The notes beneath the pieces were generated by a model. The model ran no database searches, had not been told where the DNA came from, and worked only from the letters and a program-made list of their open reading frames with translations. Positions 1 to 12,500 of a DNA stretch of 12,500 nt are shown here, in pieces (position 1 is the stretch's first letter; the number at the start of each line of letters is the position of its first letter). Made by a program: the position numbers and the translations under genes. Source of the stretch: Chromera velia (lineage: Eukaryota > Sar > Chromeraceae); assembly GCA_018398765.1 (NCBI GenBank), contig JAHBMJ010005905.1, positions 1 through 12,500 on the forward strand, in the 5' to 3' direction.

Positions 1-134
1 TGGTGGGGGGGGGGGGGTATGTGGTTTTGCTTGTCTCTGCCTGCGTTTGGATACGAATGCACCTTAGTGAGGGGCGGCGATTCTCTGTTTGTTTTTATCC
101 CACGGCGCCTGCCTTTGCCCTTTTCTGGTCACAG
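1..134 (+). other. 3' end of an intron of the CDPK gene (partial)
   Basis: A G run (5-17) is followed by T/C-rich DNA (about 85-128) ending in ACAG at 131-134, the form of a 3' splice site. The frame of the following exon stays open back through this stretch, so readthrough coding is not formally excluded. The pyrimidine tract and the low-complexity translation favour intron. The upstream exons and the start codon of the kinase gene must lie left of the window. Confidence 0.65.
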
Positions 135-7355
<7,221 letters not shown>

Positions 7356-7510
7356 ATTTTAACAGTGAAGCAGCGCGAGCAAGAATTTAATGAATGGGGC
7401 TGTTTCGGCCACAAGAAGGCATCACATCGCAAGGGGGGGAAGGGGGGGAGGACAGTGGGGGAAAGAAGAATGACGTGAGTGTGACAAAGCTTGAGTATTT
7501 CGTCTCTCTG
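7356..7510 (+). other. Probable start of CDPK 3' UTR, G-rich
   Basis: Follows the TGA directly and contains no long ORF. A G-rich stretch (7433-7461) has two seven-G runs and a five-G run, enough to form a G-quadruplex in DNA or RNA. I see no clear AATAAA close by, so the 3' end cannot be placed. Confidence 0.5.
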
Positions 7511-7511
7511 T

Positions 7512-7546
<35 letters not shown>

Positions 7547-7554
7547 TCTGTCTG
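7511..7554. repeat. Poly-C, (CT)n and (TCTG)n tract
   Basis: Ten C are followed by about 14 CT units and then two to three TCTG units. Non-coding simple repeat downstream of the CDPK gene. Confidence 0.95.
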
Positions 7555-7811
7555 GGTTCGTTCCGTTTGACGAATCTGTCGCGGATCGTCAGAGGGATAA
7601 CAGACCGTCAGCCGGAATGGGAATTCAAATCAACAGATGCTTTGTCAGATGCTCTCTCTCTCCTTCTCTCCTCCTGGCTCCCTGCTTTCCTTCCGGCCTT
7701 GATCTTTCGAATATTCTCTCTCGCTTCTTTTCCACGCAGACATGCAGTCTGTCACTCATGCAGGTGTTGCATGCGCATTGGCTGTCAGACAGACAGAGGC
7801 CCCCTGGGCAT

Positions 7812-7868
7812 GGAGAGAGAGAGAGAGAGAGACGGGCACGCCTGCATGGGGGGNGGGGGGGGGGGGGG
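7812..7868. repeat. (GA)n tract and poly-G run with an undetermined base
   Basis: GA dinucleotides (7812-7832) and, 15 bases on, about 20 G interrupted by N at 7854. The N is probably an assembly or base-calling uncertainty in the homopolymer, whose true length is unreliable. Confidence 0.95.
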
Positions 7869-9578
7869 TATTGTGGAGACGAAGACGGATTCGAAGGGTC
7901 TGCAAGGGGGCTCTGGATGGACTTAGAAGTCTCTTTTGGGGGATGGTGGGGAGGGAAGCGAAGAAAGTCGTTGGTTGGGTAGGACAGACAGGACATGAAA
8001 TAGAGAAAGATAAAGAAGAGAAGAATCTAGCAGAAGTAGACGATCCGACAGGAAAGGTGCTCTCATAATTGATGTGTGCCCAACTTTTATCCGGCATGTG
8101 TTTCGTTGAATCGTTTAGTTCCCTGTTCTTTGCATGAACCACCCACACAACCCTCACACACAAACTCGTTCGATTCCTTCATCTCGAGTGCTGGGTGGAC
8201 GGATGCCTTCAGGAAGGCGTTCGTGCATTTCCTCTGGCACAAGGGACGTGGCGGCGCTGCAATCAGTGAGAAAACAATGAAACGGACTGTTTTCTGAAAT
8301 TGGAGTCCTTTTGTTTATTCTAATTCAAATTCATGCCTTGGCTCTTTCTTGTCCGAATTTGTCCGGGTGAGCAATCGCTCCCTCAACTCTCCGACCGGGA
8401 TCTTTTCTGCTTCGCTAGAGGCAACAGAAGCAGTGTAACAAAGCAAACGATGCAAAGTTTTTAAAGGGCTGTTGGTCGGCCAAGCGCAAAAGAAACACGC
8501 AAGCAAAGACACTGAGACAGACGCTGGTAAGGCAAACGGGGAGACATGTCACTTCGATGCCTTGTGTCGACGTTACGTGTCGGTTCTGTGCCGTCTGTCT
8601 CTGTCCCTGTCCCGGTCTGTCAGTCTGTTTGACGGGAAAGCTTGCTGCTGCAGCCGATCTGCATGTGTGTCAGGCAATCAGTCCATCCCCGGTCATGAAT
8701 ATGTTCTTTCATTTCAATGTCCCTCTCTGCCTTTTCCCTTCTAACTCCGTCTGACACGCCCTTTTTTCTTGTTCATTGTTTTTTGTGTTTTTTTGTTCTT
8801 CGAAGGATCCCCTTCCTGCCTGCCCATGAAAGGGAAGGGGCCCCGACCTGCCCTCCACTGAAGGTTCGATTGGAATTTTAAATCTTCCTTTGAATGGAAA
8901 GAAGCAACAGCAGTAGTGGTCGAGGAACGCAGATGTCGACCTCTTTCTGTCTCCCTGTCTTTGTTTCTTATACCGAATTCAACTCAAAATCGTTTCATTC
9001 AGTCTCCGCGGAAAGATCGGGTGCTTCAGAAAATAATCACGCACTCATGTGTGTCTTTGTCTCTGTGAGTGCGGGATTTGGGTTGTTTTTACCAATGCGT
9101 GTGTGTGGCTTTTGAGACGAGCGGGGATGCGATCTTCTTCCGGCAGATACGCCAATCACCTGAGCTCTCTCAATTTTCGCCATGCCGAGAGAGAACAAAA
9201 GGTTTATCTATCGCATTTGAAAGAAAAGAAAAAGAGGGGCCGGGGCGCTCCACTGTCGCATCACTCAGTCATCCGGCAAAAGCAAACGCGTTCTCTATTT
9301 GTATTTCTTGTCATTGTGACATCTTCTACGTGTGTGCCACACTCTGTCTTCACTTTCCTTTTCCCTCTCCACTCATCTTCCCCTTTCTTTTCTTTTCATG
9401 GACTCTGCCAGCAAGATGAATGACCAATAAGCAGATCAGAACGAAGCAGCAGAGAGGAGCCAGGCGAAAAGGGCTCGTTTTAATGGAAAGAAGGGGGGGC
9501 CGGGCAGGGCGAAGGGAAATCAAGAACGACTTGGCTATGTGCCAGCGTGAAAGAGGGACGGAGGGGGAGAAGTTCGAC

Positions 9579-9626
9579 TTGCTGTTGCTCCTGGCAAGGA
9601 GACTGCTCCTTGCAAGCAAACAGCAA
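9579..9626. other. Imperfect ~22-bp hairpin
   Basis: GCAAGGAG (9594-9601), loop ACTG, CTCCTTGC (9606-9613) form a perfect 8-bp stem. It is extended outward by TTGCTGTT (9579-9586) pairing with AACAGCAA (9619-9626) across a small internal loop. No gene is attached to it. It may be a structured RNA element or a remnant of a small foldback. Confidence 0.6.
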
Positions 9627-9639
9627 ATTCAAGAATAAG

Positions 9640-10040
9640 AATCAGATGGCCCGGGTAGAGATCTACTCAGGTTCCAACTGTTACTGGGATGGCCTAAGAA
9701 GCTCAAAATAATTCAGAACCAGGGCAGTCGACTTACCGGCCATGCAACGCCTGCGGGTTGCATCCCTGTTGTCCTCTCTTTTTCTTCCTCTTTCCTCTTC
9801 CCCATCTTGCGCAGTTCTTTTCTTGACTTAGTCGATCGACATGCATGCTTTCAGTCCTCCTTCACTCTCTCACTGCCCTGCTCTTATTTCCTCTAGTTGG
9901 CGGTGGCTGAATATTTCAAAGTCCTTGACAGTCATCAGTCGACGTCTAGGTCGAGGTGTTCTTCTCACTTGTCACTTCTGCTAATCTCATGGACCGTCTT
10001 GCTCTACTTCAGGTTTGACGGCGTCCGTTCTTCTCGTATG
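9640..10040. other. Gene-free intergenic DNA
   Basis: Mixed composition with a T/C-rich block (about 9772-9815) and no long ORF. A 7-bp stem ATGCAAC/GTTGCAT (9742-9748, 9757-9763) lies beside a minus-strand GTAAGT, which could be a donor, but no exon can be supported around it. Confidence 0.5.
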
Positions 10041-11150
10041 TTTGTTTTGCTTCTTTCAAGTTGCATATTGTAAAAATATGGCTTTTCAATCTTTAAAATG
10101 CCTCTGAAGTTATTTCTTATTTTTATGCATTCTTAAAACAGTCACCTTGCAGGTCGCATATATGTCTAGGCTCTGCACTACATTAAAAAAAAAATAAAAG
10201 ATCGGAAAAACTTTTTTTTCTAATTTTTTTTTTTATTTATCAAGGCAGTCAACAGGCAAACAACTGTTGTTCAGGTGTTGCATAAGATGTTGCATGCAAA
10301 CTATGTTTTGTTTTGTTAATTGATAAATAACAAAAGAAAAAAAAGATTAGAAACTTTCTTTTTTCTTTTTCTTTTTTTATTTATGGAGTGCAGAGCCTGG
10401 ATATATGTTTAGCACTAGTAGGTTCAGCATAGTTCACCACAAACCATTAATTTAACTATAGCATATATATTTTTAATTATTAGATTATTATTATTTCTTG
10501 ATCTACTGTGCTACAGTGTTCACTGTGATGGCAATATGTCTTTGCGACAAGGTTAATTAAAAAATTTTTGTCGCGCAACGTAATACATTACATAGAATGC
10601 AGTAATTATAGTATATATGATGAGGATTGTACTACTCACTGGCAGTACGTGCGCAAGGCTACTAGCAAGTCACACTCATAATATATTAGGTAATACAAGA
10701 ACTTAAAGCCTAAATTCAAGTGACAGTGTAGGAAAGTCAGATACCCTTAAATCTAAGACAACTATCTATTGATATTTATTATGCAGCAAATAATATACAG
10801 TTAATTATGATTGATTGATGCGAGGCTGCCAGTGAAGTTACTTTCAAATTTTTTTGTAAGTTTTTTTTTCTAATAAATTGTTCCATCATAAAAGAATCTT
10901 TAAAAATTTCCTGCAATGTTATTCAGGACTCTGCAGGAGACCTTTCAGGCCGTATAAGCTAAGTTAGCGAACATTTATTGATCAATGTCAGTTTTAAAAT
11001 CATGTTTATTTTATTAATTTGAAAGACATAGTGCCGCACTGACATGTTAAAATCTAGGCACGCCAGCATGTATGGCAGTGACTTTATTATTCAACGAATG
11101 CATACATCAAATGCGAGTGTACCATCAAACACAAAAAAACAAACAGTTAC
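10040..11150. other. AT-rich island, no coding capacity
   Basis: Composition shifts by eye from near-balanced to strongly A/T-rich at about 10040 and back at about 11150. Long A and T runs occur, and no ORF of 60 codons lies within it until a short shadow frame at its right edge. It contains several inverted repeats: 10157-10407, ACAGTG-TT-CACTGT at 10513-10526, and TCACTGGCAG/CTGCCAGTGA at 10636-10645 and 10826-10835. Candidates are a decayed mobile element, an organelle-derived insertion or a special chromosomal site; the sequence alone does not decide. Confidence 0.7.
10157..10407. repeat. ~250-bp foldback (imperfect inverted repeat, ~87-bp arms)
   Basis: The left arm (10157-10243) begins CATATATGTCTAGGCTCTGC and ends ATTTATCAA. 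The right arm (10320-10407) is its imperfect reverse complement, beginning TTGATAAAT and ending GTGCAGAGCCTGGATATATG. The arm ends match well; the A/T-rich middles differ by substitutions and small indels. The ~76-bp spacer contains AACAACTGTTGTT and TGCATGCA. The form is that of a MITE or foldback element. No certain target-site duplication is seen. Confidence 0.75.
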
Positions 11151-11728
11151 GAAAGTGCGATTTCAAACTCGTCAGCCGCCTCTTCTAAATTTTTGTTATG
11201 AATTTCATCAGCCTTTTCCTCCTTGCAGCTTTCTTCATCTGCGACTGATCCCTCTAACGCCTCCCGTGTGTCCCTTCCCGTTGCTTCTGAGTTCTGATCC
11301 AAGTCTTTTGGCTTCCAGCCACCTTGTGCATCCAACCTGGCCAAGAGAGACTCAAGGCTTCCTGCTTTTTCTTTCTCTTCGATCCACTCCCTCAAGACCT
11401 GTTGTTGCCCCCTCTTTTTTAATTTCTCTTGCAACATCTTCCTGTCGGAACCTTCGGGCCACTGCACTCTGAACGAATCCGACGCCTCCAGAGCTTCCCT
11501 CAACACGGGTGCCCCTGTCCCTGCTTGAAGAATGCTTCCTCCCGCCTCCCACGCAGAAAACCAACGTGACGATGCGTCTCTATCAGGAGGCCACACGGGC
11601 ATGTGGTTTGTCCCTTGAGCCCTCTCGATCCAACTTTCGTACCTGACCACCTCTGGGGGTACCCCGAGACTCGACAGACGCTCCCGAAGACTGCTGCTCG
11701 TGGGGTCCTTCGAATTTCCCATACCCAT
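11147..11728 (-). CDS. Hypothetical protein with N-myristoylation motif (193 aa)
   Basis: No domain recognised. The ATG at 11728 gives MGMGNSK, an exact fit to the N-myristoyltransferase consensus (Gly2, Ser6, Lys7), so cytosolic membrane attachment is plausible. The middle part (about residues 30-75) is rich in Trp, Pro and Gly. Residues 95-130 are charged and probably helical (KLKKRGQQQVLREWIEEKEK), and the tail from about 150 is acidic. It stops at TAA (11147-11149), just where the AT-rich island begins, and converges on the CDPK gene. The frame stays open upstream to about 12000 without a better ATG. TTTCAG lies three bases before the ATG, so an intron may end there in the 5' UTR or within a longer coding region. 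Composition, length and the opposite frame's low complexity favour this strand. A real gene is likely; the start is moderately sure. Confidence 0.6.
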   Translation of the reverse strand: MGMGNSKDPTSSSLRERLSSLGVPPEVVRYESWIERAQGTNHMPVWPPDRDASSRWFSAWEAGGSILQAGTGAPVLREALEASDSFRVQWPEGSDRKMLQEKLKKRGQQQVLREWIEEKEKAGSLESLLARLDAQGGWKPKDLDQNSEATGRDTREALEGSVADEESCKEEKADEIHNKNLEEAADEFEIALS

Positions 11729-11775
11729 GATCTGAAAGATTCCTTCCCAGATGCGAAAGTGGGAAAGCGCCCACC

Positions 11776-11809
11776 TGCATGCAGTACGATGAAAAAGTGA
11801 AAGCATGCA
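11776..11809. promoter_or_regulatory. Paired GCATGC motifs upstream of the minus-strand gene
   Basis: TGCATGCA (11776-11783) and GCATGCA (11803-11809) sit 48-81 bases upstream of the ATG at 11728. TGCATGC-type sites are known promoter elements and ApiAP2 targets in Apicomplexa. Function here is inferred from motif and position only. Confidence 0.35.
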
Positions 11810-12050
11810 CATTATGCAAAACACGGAGAAAGACAAGCCAGTGCAGTCAGCTCTCGCCAAATGTACAAAACTCAAAATGGATAAAGCGCTAGGCTGGAGA
11901 AGTCGCAGCCACCAGAAGTACGGAAAGTATCCTCGACCCCTTACATTGACAGACCTCGGCGAGCGAATGGAATTGATTCTCTTCGAGATTCAGGTCGGAC
12001 ACGACAAAAACGGAACTCCAGAGGAAAGATGAGAAAAGGTAAGAAGCAAC
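11810..12050. other. Unassigned upstream region with ambiguous short ORFs
   Basis: A plus-strand frame ending at 12032 (containing KYGKYPRPLTLTDLGERMEL) and an open minus-strand frame overlap here. Neither has a recognisable domain, so neither is called. It may be 5' flank or an intron of the minus-strand gene. Confidence 0.4.
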
Positions 12051-12054
12051 CAAA

Positions 12055-12156
12055 CAAACAAGCAAGCAAGCACGGAAGCACGGAAGGACGGAAGGACGGA
12101 AGGACGGAAGGAAGGAAGGAAAGAAGGAATGATGGAAGGAAGCCCCGGGGATCGAT

Positions 12157-12225
<69 letters not shown>
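12055..12225. repeat. Composite microsatellite: (CAAG)n, (GGAC/GGAA)n, (CA)n, (GA)n
   Basis: AAGC/CAAG units (about 12055-12072) pass into GGAAGGAC and GGAA units (12073-12120), then, after a unique stretch, (CA)n (12167-12195) joined directly to (AG)n (12195-12223). Confidence 0.95.
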
Positions 12226-12455
12226 ACACTGGTAGAAAGAAAGAGAGAGAGGAGAAAACAAGTGACGACGAAGGAAAAATCAGATGTGCATCATGCGGAA
12301 TGGAAGGTCCAAGCAGGCAGAAAGACGTCATGTCCCACGTTACTTTCACGCAGAAAAAAAATCCGCCCGTCAAAACACCCTCGCACAACCAACACCACAG
12401 CATGCACCAATTACTTAATTGCCAAATGGCCAGGCCAACAGAAGCCCTAACTCAC

Positions 12456-12500
12456 CAGTCGTCGAAGAGTTCATGGAAACCTTCATCCTCGGTCTCCTCT
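12456..12500 (-). CDS. Possible acidic exon of a minus-strand gene entering from the right
   Basis: On the minus strand the last 45 bases read an acidic peptide (ETEDEGFHELFDD) followed by a strong donor GTGAGT at 12455. The remainder of the gene is outside the window. Joining this exon straight to the TTTCAG before 11728 would create TGA, so if both belong to one gene another exon must lie between. Equally, it may be a separate gene. Confidence 0.35.

Larger units (their letters stand above)
7555..9640. other. Intergenic region without a supportable gene
   Basis: Open frames up to about 160 codons occur on both strands, but they translate simple repeats or Ser/Leu/Arg-rich low-complexity sequence with no recognisable domain or convincing exon structure. 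Contents include (GA)n at 7812-7832, a poly-G run with one N at 7854 (7848-7868), a stem of CCCCTTCC/GGAAGGGG (8809-8816 and 8833-8840) and a hairpin at 9579-9626. A non-coding transcript cannot be excluded. Confidence 0.6.

Noticed and set aside
3-134. Upstream extension of the first exon (open frame beginning at position 3)
   Set aside because: The stretch is poly-G plus a pyrimidine tract ending in CACAG, and its translation shows no family resemblance; an intron tail fits better.
7491-8068. Overlapping plus- and minus-strand ORFs of up to about 160 codons
   Set aside because: They translate CT, GA and poly-G repeats across an N; no domain or splice pattern supports them.
8150-8200. GTTCGATTCC resembling a tRNA B box
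   Set aside because: No A box and no acceptor-stem pairing at the right distance.
9049-9638. Plus-strand ORFs of 70-125 codons
   Set aside because: Low-complexity Ser/Phe/Leu or Arg-rich translations, no conserved motif, overlapping frames of similar length.
11044-11472. Plus-strand 142-codon ORF opposite the minus-strand gene
   Set aside because: Pro/Leu/Ser-rich shadow of the minus-strand coding sequence; the minus frame is longer and has protein-like composition and a credible start.
11805-12032. Plus-strand 75-codon ORF
   Set aside because: No domain, no clear splice partners and an equally open frame on the other strand; kept only as an unassigned region.

Overview
Eukaryotic nuclear DNA, most likely from an apicomplexan-type alveolate (coccidian or chromerid such as Chromera; species not resolved). 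Three things point this way. The main gene is a calcium-dependent protein kinase (CDPK: kinase fused to a calmodulin-like domain). It is cut into many short exons by spliceosomal introns that end mostly in GCAG. The DNA is close to balanced in base composition but dense in microsatellites, poly-G runs and GCATGC motifs. One unresolved base (N, position 7854) inside a poly-G run suggests a draft assembly.

Layout. Positions 1-134 look like the tail of an intron. Positions 135-7355 (+) carry the last 14 exons of a CDPK gene whose 5' end lies to the left. The join is 135-231, 534-624, 1033-1164, 1641-1818, 2170-2319, 2715-2872, 3448-3526, 3799-3843, 4285-4362, 4870-5133, 5553-5672, 6119-6210, 6440-6527, 7023-7355. 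It keeps one frame for 634 codons plus a TGA. In order it encodes an N-terminal EF-hand, a complete Ser/Thr kinase domain, a long Ser-rich linker, four EF-hands and a charged tail. Positions 7356-9640 hold the 3' UTR and intergenic DNA with microsatellites, a G-rich stretch and two hairpins. Positions 9640-10040 show no gene. About 10040-11150 is a conspicuously AT-rich island without ORFs that contains a ~250-bp foldback (inverted repeat). Positions 11147-11728 (-) carry a probable 193-residue protein with a perfect N-myristoylation start, converging on the CDPK gene. Positions 11730-12455 are GCATGC-containing upstream DNA followed by a composite microsatellite. The last 45 bases look like an acidic exon of a minus-strand gene entering from the right.

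Function. The CDPK would convert a calcium rise into Ser/Thr phosphorylation. The minus-strand protein has no recognised domain; its myristoylation motif suggests membrane association, but no functional link between the two genes is shown. The most unusual local structure is a 41-bp near-exact duplication in CDPK intron 9. It places a second, upstream copy of a 3' splice site plus the first codons of the next exon, and using that copy would end the protein right after the kinase domain.
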